Positions 9,104 through 16,734 of a stretch of 64,000 nucleotides of DNA are shown here, piece after piece. A model generated the notes under the pieces. It did not search any database. It was not told where the DNA came from and saw only the letters and a program-made list of their open reading frames with translations. Positions within the stretch are counted from its first letter, which is position 1; each line of letters opens with the position of its first letter. This stretch comes from Lachnospiraceae bacterium oral taxon 500 (lineage in GTDB: Bacteria; Bacillota; Clostridia; Lachnospirales; Vallitaleaceae), in assembly GCA_002999035.1 (NCBI GenBank), contig CP027241.1, forward strand, positions 2,990,195 through 3,054,194, in the 5' to 3' direction. The position numbers and the translations under genes are program-made.

Positions 9104-9132
9104 ATTATACTACGCATGGGAAAATAATACAA
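9104..9132 (-). promoter_or_regulatory. Promoter of the OLE RNA candidate
   Basis: On the minus strand TTGTAT (9132-9127), a 17-base spacer and TATAAT (9109-9104) predict a start near 9097. The promoter lies wholly inside the 149-bp direct repeat and is therefore present again at 12008-12036. Confidence 0.7.
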
Positions 9133-9252
9133 CTAAAACCTCACTTTTCCTCCGGTTCAGACAAGAAAACAGTTATACCTGACAGGCCCCATCGGCATGT
9201 CAAGTATAACTGTCCGTTTACTTAATGCATACACTAGTAATTCGTTGAGATG
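9104..9252. repeat. 149-bp direct repeat, left copy (target duplication)
   Basis: Same length as 12008-12156 and identical except for about seven bases. It contains the OLE promoter, palindromic hairpin A (starting CAGTTATACCTGACAGG) and the first half of hairpin B, cut at GAGATG. Because the right copy continues into the complete hairpin B, the right junction is the original locus and this copy is the duplicated, truncated one on the OLE side. Confidence 0.85.
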
Positions 9253-9408
9253 GGAGTTTGACACTTCTTTTTTTAGCGGCTTAATGTAGCTTCTTTATTT
9301 AAGCCATTTGGGGCTTATTTTTCGTCAAATTTTATGATTTTTATAGTGCTATTTTGTACGCTTTGTGGTATAATAAAGAAAACCAATTTTTTACAGGAGA
9401 AAAGCATT

Positions 9409-9495
9409 ATGTATGTATCTATTACTGGAAATAAAGGCAATCAGGACGTCTACATCAAGCAGTCTTACCATCAAGCTGAATATTCATTCTTGTAA
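9409..9495 (+). pseudogene. Transposase, N-terminal fragment (IS1634-like)
   Basis: ATG at 9409 with AGGAG ten bases before. Twenty codons read MYVSITGNKGNQDVYIKQSY, the usual start of this transposase group, then the reading turns into unrelated sequence and stops at 9495. The natural continuation (RKENGKTSSRIHKKLGKYK) is found at 11389. The promoter-like TATAAT at 9370-9375 suggests it was once expressed. Confidence 0.7.
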
Positions 9496-9626
9496 CCATA
9501 TTTTATTTAACCCACTACAAAACGGTGGTAATCGTTTTAAGGCTCTTTTTCTTTCCTCAGCTTATCCTTTACCTAAATCATATTTAGAAGCAAAATAGAG
9601 TGCTTACACCGTCTTTTAAGCATATC

Positions 9627-9872
9627 TTAAAGATGATCTCTTATCATATATTCTTCAATCGTCGGAGCTTTGCTTCTATCATTTGTTTTCTTTCGCAATT
9701 CTTCCTCATCTTTCTCATACCAGTGAAGCAAGGTTGCATAATGGTCTTGATAGGTCTTTCCACTGCTTTGCATATACCTTGATAGCTTTTCAACCATTGT
9801 GTTTGTATGGCTTTTTAACTTTTCCTTTAGCCTTTGATATTTGACATAAAGGTAATATTCCTTTTTATCCAT
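9627..9872 (-). pseudogene. Small ORF, probable remnant of a plasmid/ICE protein
   Basis: An 81-residue frame preceded by GGAGG, rich in Lys, Glu and Tyr, with SGKTYQDHYATLLHWYEKDEE in the middle. This resembles the C-terminal part of replication-initiator-like proteins of clostridial conjugative elements, but I cannot name the family. It lies in the nested AT-rich segment. It may be a real small gene or an internal-deletion derivative like its neighbour recombinase. Confidence 0.4.
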
Positions 9873-9925
9873 TGTGTAATCCTCCTTTTTCTGATCTCTG
9901 ATTTCGTTTTTTGAGCATAAAAAAG

Positions 9926-9958
9926 GAGGACTTCTACACTTTGGCGTAAATAGTCCTC
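9926..9958 (-). terminator. Intrinsic terminator downstream of the decarboxylase gene
   Basis: GAGGACT pairs with AGTCCTC; on the minus strand the stem is followed by CTTTTTT. It lies about 100 bases past the end of the 10058-10465 gene. Confidence 0.55.
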
Positions 9959-10057
9959 TTTCAAAAATTATGATTTTTGGTTTTTCAGCAAAAAATCAGT
10001 GAAAAATCACTCGTTATTTCATTCCATATAGCTTCTTTATTTTTTATTGGTGATATA

Positions 10058-10465
10058 TTACCTCCCGTCGTTTGTGTTACTACCTAAAGTAAGATTCCTT
10101 TCAGAAAAGATTTTTTTTGCAACGAATGTAGCATTTAAGACTTTTGGAAAACCCACATACGGAATGCACTGAATAAATGTCTCAATAATTTTTTCCGGAG
10201 ATATTCCCACATTTAAAGATCCATTAATATGAACTTCTAATTGTGGTTCGCACCCTCCTAATGTCAATAAACTTGTGATAGTTATTATTTCTCTTTCTTG
10301 CAAAGAAAGTCCTTGTCTACTATAAATATCTCCAAATGCAAATTCGATAATATATTCTCCTAAATCTGGAGCAATATCTTTTAATGTTTGTATAACTTTT
10401 TCGCCACTCACACCATCAATTTCTTGTAATTGTTCTAAACCTATTTCAAATCGTTTACTTTTCAC
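10058..10465 (-). CDS. Carboxymuconolactone decarboxylase family protein
   Basis: A 135-residue AhpD-like alpha-helical protein with the segment EREIITITSLLTLGGCEPQLEVHINGSLNVGIS divided over about 57-90, giving the CMD-type Glu/Cys/His arrangement (E-P-Q-L-E-V-H after a single Cys). It has no CxxC, so it is not an AhpD peroxidase. It is transcribed divergently from a MerR regulator across a MerR-type promoter. This recalls the B. subtilis adhR-yraC arrangement, in which a MerR protein controls aldehyde-responsive genes including a CMD protein. Likely role: detoxification or thiol/carbonyl stress, inferred from context only. It is AT-rich and part of the nested mobile segment. Confidence 0.82.
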   Translation of the reverse strand: MKSKRFEIGLEQLQEIDGVSGEKVIQTLKDIAPDLGEYIIEFAFGDIYSRQGLSLQEREIITITSLLTLGGCEPQLEVHINGSLNVGISPEKIIETFIQCIPYVGFPKVLNATFVAKKIFSERNLTLGSNTNDGR

Positions 10466-10498
10466 TTGAATTCACCTCCTTTTTTCTTTTATAATATA

Positions 10499-10529
10499 AC
10501 TATACTACTTAAACTTTGGTTTAAGTCAA
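10499..10529 (-). promoter_or_regulatory. MerR-type promoter and operator of the decarboxylase gene
   Basis: On the minus strand TTGACT (10529-10524) and TATAGT (10504-10499) are separated by 19 bases, the over-long spacer typical of MerR-activated promoters. A perfect 8-bp inverted repeat ACTTAAAC/GTTTAAGT with a 4-base centre (10507-10526) lies in the spacer, as expected for the regulator's operator. Confidence 0.8.
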
Positions 10530-10576
10530 GTTCTTTTACTTATGAATTTTAAAAATTAGGAAAGGAGTCATCTGCA

Positions 10577-10948
10577 ATGAAAATAGGCGAAATTGCAAAT
10601 AAAACAAATCTTCCAGCAAGTACCCTTCGTTACTACGAAAAAAAAGGATTACTCAAAGTAGATAGAGACAAAAATGGTAGGAGATATTATAAAGAAAGCG
10701 ATATAGAGTGGATAAAATTTATAAGACGGCTGAAAGAAACAGGAATGCTTATCAAAGATATTCGACATTATTCCGAGTTACGATATGTTGGCTTGATTAC
10801 AATGCCTGAACGATTACAAATTCTCCAATTACACAGGAATTATGTTTTAGAACAGCAACTAAAATGGACTGAGTATCTTCAAAATTTAGATGATAAAATT
10901 GAGTTCTATCAGCAATCTATTAAAAATATGACAAAACATAACTTGTAA
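10577..10948 (+). CDS. MerR family transcriptional regulator
   Basis: A 123-residue protein. The winged HTH is MKIGEIANKTNLPASTLRYY (1-20), followed by EKKGLL and GRRYYKESDIEWIKFIRRL, the standard MerR DNA-binding domain. A dimerising coiled coil spans about 80-118. It has no cysteine at all, unlike metal sensors and unlike the Cys-based AdhR/NmlR group, so the signal is probably an organic ligand. AGGAAAGG precedes the ATG. It is divergent from the carboxymuconolactone decarboxylase gene and most likely activates it from the 19-bp-spacer promoter between them. Confidence 0.88.
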   Translation: MKIGEIANKTNLPASTLRYYEKKGLLKVDRDKNGRRYYKESDIEWIKFIRRLKETGMLIKDIRHYSELRYVGLITMPERLQILQLHRNYVLEQQLKWTEYLQNLDDKIEFYQQSIKNMTKHNL

Positions 10949-10978
10949 TTCGATAAGATCTGTTACATTGAGTGCGTG

Positions 10979-11349
<371 letters not shown>

Positions 11350-11388
11350 TCAAATAGTGATGAAGTGTTCTTCTTAATTCTATAACTC

Positions 11389-11949
11389 CGCAAAGAAAAC
11401 GGAAAGACTTCTTCCCGCATCCACAAAAAGTTGGGCAAGTACAAGGATCTTCTGGCACGGTTCTCCGGAAACGAAGAGGAAATGATGAACTGGGCGAAAA
11501 AAGAAGCCGAAAAAGAAACTCTGCTCTATAACCAGCGTCGGGAAAAGGTCACTCTTTCTTTTGACCTGTATCCCGGGAACCAGAATGAACAGCTTACTTT
11601 AAAGCCTCTGGAGACCAAAGTAATCCGGGATTTTAACTGCAGTGAATTTATCTTCTGCTCGGATGCCGGGCTTGGCAGTAAAGGGAACCGTTTTTTTAAC
11701 AGCTTTGGAAACCGGTCTTATGTGATCACGTATTCTTTAAAAAAGATGAAAAAAGAGGAACGGGAACGGGCTCTCCTGCCAACACAGTTCAAAATTCCGG
11801 GATCGGATAAATTCATCGATATCTCCGCTCTGGATGAGACGGATCCTACCGCCTATAACACCGTTTATTACAAAGAATACCCCCTCGTCACGGGAGATAT
11901 GGACGAAACCGTTATCATCACATACTCAGCAAAAACGAAAACAGCCTAA
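11389..11949 (+). pseudogene. Transposase, central/C-terminal remnant (IS1634-like, internally deleted)
   Basis: Reading resumes at CGC (11389) with RKENGKTSSRIHKKLGKYK, the natural continuation of the fragment at 9409-9468. It then gives NEEEMMNWAKKEAEKETLLY, jumps at KVTLSFDLYPGNQNEQLTL (a large internal deletion) and continues with CSDAGLGSKGNRFFNSFGNR and SYVITYSLKKMKKEERERAL, the DDE-domain region of IS1634-type transposases. The usual C-terminal third is missing. The base composition is less AT-rich than the nested segment, consistent with a different origin. Confidence 0.72.
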
Positions 11950-11982
11950 CCCCTCATAAACACTGGGGTTATGGCTGTTTTT
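11938..11982 (+). terminator. Intrinsic terminator of the transposase remnant
   Basis: AACAGCC-AACCCC pairs with GGGGTT-GGCTGTT across an 11-base loop, followed by TTTTTT. It closes plus-strand transcription 25 bases before the right end of the element. Confidence 0.8.
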
Positions 11983-12007
11983 TGCTCTACAAAGTGTCAA
12001 AGACGGG

Positions 12008-12156
12008 ATTATACTACGCATAGGCAAATAATACAACTAAAACCTCACTTTTCCTCCGGTTCAGACAAGAAAACAGTTATACTTGACAGGCCCCATCGGC
12101 CTATCCAGTATAACTGTCCGTTTACTTAATGCATACACTCGTAATTCGTTGAGATG
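12008..12156. repeat. 149-bp direct repeat, right copy (original locus)
   Basis: Partner of 9104-9252. It carries a second copy of the OLE promoter on the minus strand (TATAAT at 12013-12008, TTGTAT at 12036-12031, 17-base spacer), now pointing into the element's right end. It runs on without a break into the complete hairpin B at 12138-12171. Confidence 0.85.
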
Positions 12157-12171
12157 TCAACAAATTACGAG
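12076..12171. repeat. Bipartite palindromic repeat, most complete copy
   Basis: Hairpin A: AGTTATACTTGACAGGCC pairs with GGCCTATCCAGTATAACT with two mismatches. Hairpin B: CTCGTAATTCGTTGA (12138-12152) pairs with TCAACAAATTACGAG (12157-12171), 15 bp with one mismatch and loop GATG. It has the same two-hairpin plan as 3141-3252. Confidence 0.65.
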
Positions 12172-12239
12172 CGGCTTGTCTAAACTGAATCCGACACCCC
12201 ATGCTGAAGGGCTGCCGCTCTCTTCCTCCTTTCTGCTGA

Positions 12240-13829
12240 CTATTCTGCTGTTACCGTCATCACCGCCGTACCGTTTTTAATTGTACCGCCGGTTACTGCT
12301 CCGCTGCCCGTTTCAGAAAGCGTGCCGCCGGTATATACGGTATAACTGGTTCCGGTCTTTAACCGACCGGTGCTGATCAAAACCACTTGATAATTTTTCA
12401 CACCCGGGAAGGATGCTATCACGTTGCCGGCGCTGTCTGCTAAAGTCAACTGTTCGCCGGCGCTGCCGTTATGGTAAAATGCCACGCTGGACTGACTGCT
12501 GTTTTGACTGAAACCTTGGTACATGCCACTGCTGCCGGCTGCAATAAAAGTACCGCCGCTGATATCGGCCGTGCCATTGTAGTCAAGGCTGCCGTTGCCG
12601 TTGTTGGTCGGCCCGTAAATAACGGTCGTCCCACCGCTGACGGTAACATTGCCGTTGGAATCAAGCCCGTCGCCCTGAGCGTTGACAGTAATCACTCCGC
12701 CGGAAATATTAACCGCTACGCCTTCCTGAACCTGATCCATTCCGCCGCCGAATCCGCCGTCAGAAGAGGTTCCACCGGTCGCGTTAATGCCGTCATCGGA
12801 AGCATTGACATTGACTGTGCCGCCGCTGATATTGACAACCTTGGCTTCCAAGCCTTCCACGCTATTCGTAATGTCAATCACGGCACTGCCGGTAATATTC
12901 AAATCGGTTTCGGCATGAATCCCGTCGTCACCGCTGGTTAGGGTCAAACTGCCCGCCTGAATGGTAATACTGCCATTGCTGTGCAGGGTATCGTCAGCGG
13001 TATTTACCGTCATTGTTCCGCCGTTAATCAGTAAGTCCGTACCGGCTTTCACCCCTTTGCTGCTGGTGCTTTGCGTATTACTTTCACCTGCCGCTGTGTT
13101 GGTATCGGACTGCTGCCACTGGCCATTAAAACCTTGCTGACCCTGTGGTCCTTGCCCGTGCGGCGGCCTATGACCGTTTTGCTGCCCTTGATTCGGTCTA
13201 TTGGGTGGAGTCATTTGACCCGGCTGCGAAGCGGCGGCGCTGGTGCTGCCGCCGCCCGAAACAATCTCAAAAGTTCCGTCATTGATTTCAACTATGGTTT
13301 CCGCTTGAATCCCATCACCGCCGGCTGTAATCTTAAAGCTGCCGCCGTCAATCGAAACCCAGCCCTTTGTCGTGTCGCTTGTGTTGCTGGATTTGATTCC
13401 ATCGCCGCCGGCTGTAATCACAAAGCTGCCGTCTAAGATCGCAACCGAATCCTTACCGGTCAGTGCATCGTCCTGAGCTGATACCGTCAGCTGCCCGCCG
13501 GTAATGGTCAGTTCATCCTTCGATTTAATGCCGTCCTTGTACCGGCCATTAACCGTCAACGCACCGCCGCCGTTAATCGTCAAGTCGGTTTTGCTGTAAA
13601 TCGCCGCATCGGCCGCTGTTTCCGAAGTATCGGCATAGCTTTCGGCATCTGTCATCTGATTGACTGTTCCGTCAGCCAGTGTCAAAAATACCTTGTCAGC
13701 AGTTTTAATCTGCAAAACGCTGCCGGTTTGACTGGTAATATCCGCGCCATTTAAAACAATCTGCACTTTAGCCGTATCGGCCGCCTCAACAATGATTTGG
13801 CCATCGCTCCAGTTGCTACTTGTCAAGGA
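12240..13829 (-). pseudogene. Carbohydrate-binding domain protein, 5'-truncated (Cthe_2159/DUF4353-like)
   Basis: About 530 residues of a beta-helix protein rich in Gly, Thr, Asn and Ser, with many turns such as ITGGQLTV, INGGTMTVNTADDTL and ISGGTVNVNASDDGINA, typical of the polysaccharide-binding beta-helix group of cell-surface proteins in clostridia. A Gln/Pro-rich insert (about 215-265) breaks the helix. The usual signal peptide and N-terminal domain are missing: reading begins abruptly at NWSDGQIIVEAAD, right where tnpW ends. The frame can be opened by an ATG at 13847 that belongs to the tnpW side. Without a signal peptide it cannot reach the surface, so it is treated as a broken gene. 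Confidence 0.75.
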
Positions 13830-13833
13830 CTTT

Positions 13834-14019
13834 TTAATCAAAATCATCTTTTTTTTCGTTCGATTTTCTCCGAAATTCCCTCAGCATTATCCTTTTTAGT
13901 TTATCCTGCATAGTTTCACTGCTTTTATCATTAAAATGGACAATCACCTCATAACTGGTCTTTCCAATCTTCTTTGTTGTCTTTGCTCCTGTATTTTGTT
14001 CATTTCTTTTTTCTTGCAT
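13834..14019 (-). CDS. tnpW: TnpW-like transposon-encoded small protein
   Basis: A 61-residue protein beginning MQEKRNEQNTGAKTTKKIGK, then TSYEVIVHFNDKSSETMQDKL and a basic tail, the pattern of TnpW proteins of Tn4451-like and related mobilisable elements. AAAGGAG lies before the ATG at 14019. It is a cargo gene of unknown function. It directly abuts the broken carbohydrate-binding gene, marking the end of a transposon fragment. Confidence 0.72.
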   Translation of the reverse strand: MQEKRNEQNTGAKTTKKIGKTSYEVIVHFNDKSSETMQDKLKRIMLREFRRKSNEKKDDFD

Positions 14020-14112
14020 ATGCTCTCCTTTCATTGCAATAAAAAATGACGATTCGTGATTTTCTCCAATCGTCATTAGCTAATATCTATTCATTTCATT
14101 TCTTTTCTATTT

Positions 14113-14221
14113 TTAATTATCCGTATCTATTTCCTTAATCTTTTTCTCTATTTCTTCGATACTCGGCAAACTGCTCTTATATTCTGATTCAAGTAATTTA
14201 GTGATCTCATATTTGCTGATA
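14113..14221 (-). pseudogene. C-terminal fragment of an unknown mobile-element protein
   Basis: An open frame without a start reads SKYEITKLLESEYKSSLPSI, then EEIEKKIKEIDTDN and a stop. It is joined out of frame to the end of the truncated IS200 transposase. I do not recognise it. The AT-rich codons match the tnpW side. Confidence 0.35.
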
Positions 14222-14222
14222 C

Positions 14223-14444
14223 CTATACACTGTATTTTGGCGGAATCCTTACTAGCATATGTATGTGATCTACACAACACTCTGCTTCTACTATTTCTAC
14301 TCCTTTCCTCTCACATAATTCTCTCAATATTTTTCCTACATCTCTTTTTATCTTTCCATAGATAATTTGTCTCCTATATTTCGGTGCAAATACTATATGA
14401 TATTTGCATTCCCACCTCGTATGTGTTAAACTATTTTTATCCAT
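14223..14444 (-). pseudogene. tnpA: IS200-type transposase TnpA, C-terminally truncated
   Basis: Seventy-three residues: HTRWECKYHIVFAPKYRRQ, then ECCVDHIHMLVRIPPKYSV, i.e. the Y1-transposase fold with the HxH metal site (HIH) intact. The usual further half with the catalytic Tyr is missing; a stop follows at the junction with the 14113-14221 fragment. GGAGG sits before the ATG. It cannot be active. Confidence 0.85.
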
Positions 14445-14537
14445 TTGGATACCTCCTTTTTGATATCTTCATGCGGTTTGCAGACCTGCATTTATTATAT
14501 CACAGGAGGTTTTTTCTTGTAGCTAAAGCTTTTGTCT

Positions 14538-14562
14538 CCCCCAGCACAGCTGGGGGTTTTTT
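14538..14562 (+). terminator. IS200 left-end hairpin / terminator
   Basis: CCCCCAGC pairs with GCTGGGGG over a 3-base loop, followed by six Ts. IS200 elements carry such a hairpin upstream of tnpA, where it guards against outside transcription. Confidence 0.7.
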
Positions 14563-14574
14563 GTTGCTAAAGCA

Positions 14575-15477
14575 TACAATGAAAAAGGCCGGATCAGCGG
14601 CCTTCATCTCCTCTTTTTCAAACGGCAGTGGCAGCCCGATACGATTCGGATTGCGTTCGGTGACTATCAGCATAGCCTGTCGTCACTCTATGCTTTAATT
14701 CAAACTTTTTTGCTGGTCGGCGGTCTGGTACTGCTTGCCTTTTGGCGAATCAGTATCTTTTTGGCCAACATGGCACTGGCTCCGGTCGAAGCCGCCTGGA
14801 ACAAGCAACGCCAGTTTTTGGCTGATGCTTCGCATGAACTGAAAACGCCGCTGACGGTTATTCTGACCAATTTAGGAATTTTGGCCGCCAATCCCCAAAA
14901 AACCATAGCCGAGCAAAACCGATGGATTGAAAACAGCAGCGCCGAAGCACTGCGGATGAAAGAGCTGGTCGAGCAAATGCTGTTTCTGGCCAAATCCGAT
15001 ACCAGCCAGCTGTCGGTAGTTAAAGAAAGTGTTGATTTCAGCGATTTGGTCATGGGCAGCATCCTGACTATGGAATCGCTGGCTTTTGAGCGCGATCTCC
15101 GCTTTCAGGATGAGATTGCCGCCGATATCCGGTTGACCGGCAATGCCGCTCAGCTGACGCAGTTGCTTCACATTTTACTGGATAATGCCTGCAAATATTC
15201 TTTTCCCGGCAGCACCATTGGGGTCAAGCTATGGACAGAAAAAAAGTCGGCTCGGCTGTCCGTTGTCAGCCACGGCACTGTCATTGCCGCATCCGATTTG
15301 CCCAAATTATTTGACCGCTTTTACCGGGCGGACAGCTCCCGCGTCCGCGAAACCGGCGGCTACGGGCTGGGGCTGGCCATCGCTGCCAGTATCGCTGCCG
15401 CTCATCACGGCCAAATCAGTGCTGCCAGCAGTGCCGAAACCGGCACGATGTTTACGGTTATTCTGCCGATGGAGTGA
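14575..15477 (+). pseudogene. Sensor histidine kinase, 5'-truncated
   Basis: The frame opens without a start at the IS200 edge and reads through a membrane segment (LLVGGLVLLAFWRISIF), then the H box FLADASHELKTPLTV, the N box LLDNACKYS, an F box (LFDRFYRADSS) and the G box GGYGLGLAIA. The sensor part and first membrane helix are lost. A TTG within the frame (14710) could start a 255-residue C-terminal kinase, but there is no good ribosome site. The 3' end (15329-15477) is duplicated at 17933-18080. In clostridia such kinases are often near the carbohydrate-binding protein seen at 12.2-13.8 kb, so both may be ends of one lost operon. Confidence 0.75.
15329..15477 (+). repeat. Direct repeat of the kinase 3' end, left copy
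   Basis: The last 149 bases of the kinase recur at 17933-18080 with about 90 % identity and one 1-base gap. The pair encloses the regulator-peptide-transporter cassette. Confidence 0.8.
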
Positions 15478-16396
15478 TATAGCCCAGTGGTGCTAACTGA
15501 TAGGTATTTCTTAGATTTTGATTAACATTTTTATCCTTAAAGTGGCTGTTTTCTCCTAAAAAGTCATTTAGCTGCAAAAACAGGTTCATATACAGCAGCG
15601 CTTCCTCTTTTCGCCCTAAGCAGTACAGACTGCGCCCCTTAATATTGCTCAGCCCCGCCACTTGATAAAGGATATTGTTTTCCTGACAAAGCCGCAGTCC
15701 CTGGTCGGCTACCTGCAAAGCTTTTTTATATTCCTGCCGGTAAAAATAAAGCCGGCTTAAATTATAGAAAAAGTTTAAGTACGCATTATCTTTGACTTCA
15801 AAATAGCAGCGGTCAAGTATCGTAATTGCTTTAAGCAGCCATTCCTCAGCAATGTCATAGCGTTCGGCCTGCAAATGAACAAAAATTGCCGCATTTAAGA
15901 TGCGCAGCTCAAACGGCTTTAAATTAGCCTGCCAAATATCGCTGACCTTGGTAAAGGGATGTGTCAGAGCAATCAGGTTCAAAAAATCCTCCGCCGAAAA
16001 AGCCTCCGCTGGCTGGCAATAACCAGCTGCTATGCCAAAATACCAATTGATTCTTTGGCGCAAAAAAACAAAAGACCGGACAAGCTCATCATCTTTTAAG
16101 ATTTTGCTTTGCCGGTACATTTCCTGATATCGTTCTTCGCTGTAATACTGTTCTAATTCATCAACTCTCTTTTTCCAAAGAAACGGCTCCTCTAACTCAG
16201 CATAAGGAAAGTAATCCAACAGGTTCTCGCCTAAGCGAAAGGACAACTCATAAATCAAATAAGTACTGGCTTCCGAAGTGTTATTTTCAATTCTGGACAA
16301 CTGTTTCAGCGAACAAATCCCCTCAGCCAGTTCTTTTTGGCTAAGTCCTTTTTTCTTCCGCAATTCCCTGATGATTGTGCCCAACGAAACACTCAT
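15458..16396 (-). CDS. XRE-type regulator with TPR domain (RNPP/Rgg-like peptide receptor)
   Basis: A 312-residue protein. The N-terminal HTH (about 6-60: IIRELRKKKGLSQKELAEGI, SLKQLSRIENN) is followed by about 240 residues of helical repeats, e.g. AEEWLLKAITILDRCYF, YKKALQVADQGLRLCQENN and GRKEEALLYMNLFLQLN. This HTH plus TPR layout and length match PlcR, PrgX, NprR and Rgg, cytoplasmic receptors of imported peptide pheromones. AAAGGAG precedes the ATG. It is divergent from a 34-codon secreted-peptide gene and the MFS gene, with one 14-bp palindrome between the two promoters. Its last codons run into the kinase repeat, so the natural C-terminus may be altered. The peptide-binding role is inferred. 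Confidence 0.85.
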   Translation of the reverse strand: MSVSLGTIIRELRKKKGLSQKELAEGICSLKQLSRIENNTSEASTYLIYELSFRLGENLLDYFPYAELEEPFLWKKRVDELEQYYSEERYQEMYRQSKILKDDELVRSFVFLRQRINWYFGIAAGYCQPAEAFSAEDFLNLIALTHPFTKVSDIWQANLKPFELRILNAAIFVHLQAERYDIAEEWLLKAITILDRCYFEVKDNAYLNFFYNLSRLYFYRQEYKKALQVADQGLRLCQENNILYQVAGLSNIKGRSLYCLGRKEEALLYMNLFLQLNDFLGENSHFKDKNVNQNLRNTYQLAPLGYITPSAE

Positions 16397-16478
16397 TTGG
16401 CTCCTTTCCGCTCTATGGCTTTCTAAATACTTAATTATTTATTGGTTTTTTATTGTCTGTATCATACTTTTCCGGTTT

Positions 16479-16529
16479 TGTCAAGGGACAGATGTGTCCG
16501 TTGAAAAAGAAAAGAAAGGCTGGTATATT
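16479..16529. promoter_or_regulatory. Divergent promoters with a central palindrome (candidate regulator operator)
   Basis: Rightward promoter: TTGAAA (16501-16506), 17 bases, TATATT (16524-16529). Leftward promoter: TTGACA (16484-16479) with a weak -10 TACAGA 17 bases on. The palindrome GGACA-GATG-TGTCC (16486-16499) fills the space between the two -35 boxes, an ideal place for one dimer to control both directions. Confidence 0.6.
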
Positions 16530-16552
16530 AACGTCAAGAAACAAAACGTTAA
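16528..16552 (+). promoter_or_regulatory. Inverted repeat at the peptide-gene start site
   Basis: TTAACGT (16528-16534) and ACGTTAA (16546-16552) flank the predicted transcription start and end just before the AAAGGAG ribosome site. It could be a second protein site or a weak leader hairpin. Confidence 0.4.
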
Positions 16553-16570
16553 ACAAAGGAGTATTAAAAA

Positions 16571-16675
16571 TTGAAACAAAAACTAATTACCTTCTTGCTT
16601 TGCTTGATGACACTTACGCAGATATTTGCTTTTTCTGTTAAAAATGCACTCTTATTAAAAAATTTATGGTATTAA
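16571..16675 (+). CDS. 34-residue secreted peptide, candidate quorum-sensing pro-pheromone
   Basis: A short gene with TTG start and AAAGGAG ten bases upstream. It encodes a classic export signal: basic MKQK, the hydrophobic core LITFLLCLMTLTQIFAF, then a 13-residue tail SVKNALLLKNLWY. Small size, signal peptide and a hydrophobic/aromatic C-terminus are hallmarks of PapR, SHP and cCF10-type pheromone precursors. It lies between a divergent XRE-TPR regulator and an MFS transporter gene and has its own promoter beside the shared palindrome. The mature signal is probably the last 5-10 residues (ending KNLWY). Coding status is inferred from the ribosome site, signal-peptide pattern and context. 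Confidence 0.7.
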   Translation: MKQKLITFLLCLMTLTQIFAFSVKNALLLKNLWY

Positions 16676-16734
16676 AGAATTAACCTTACAGAAACAATTC
16701 ATTCAGCACACCACCGCCTTCAGAAAGGAATCCG

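Noticed and set aside
9413-9598. 61-codon plus-strand frame overlapping the transposase start
   Set aside because: The ATG at 9409 in another frame matches the transposase N-terminus and has the ribosome site.
12471-13436. Long plus-strand frames opposite the carbohydrate-binding gene
   Set aside because: They are shadows of the repetitive Gly/Thr codons on the minus strand.
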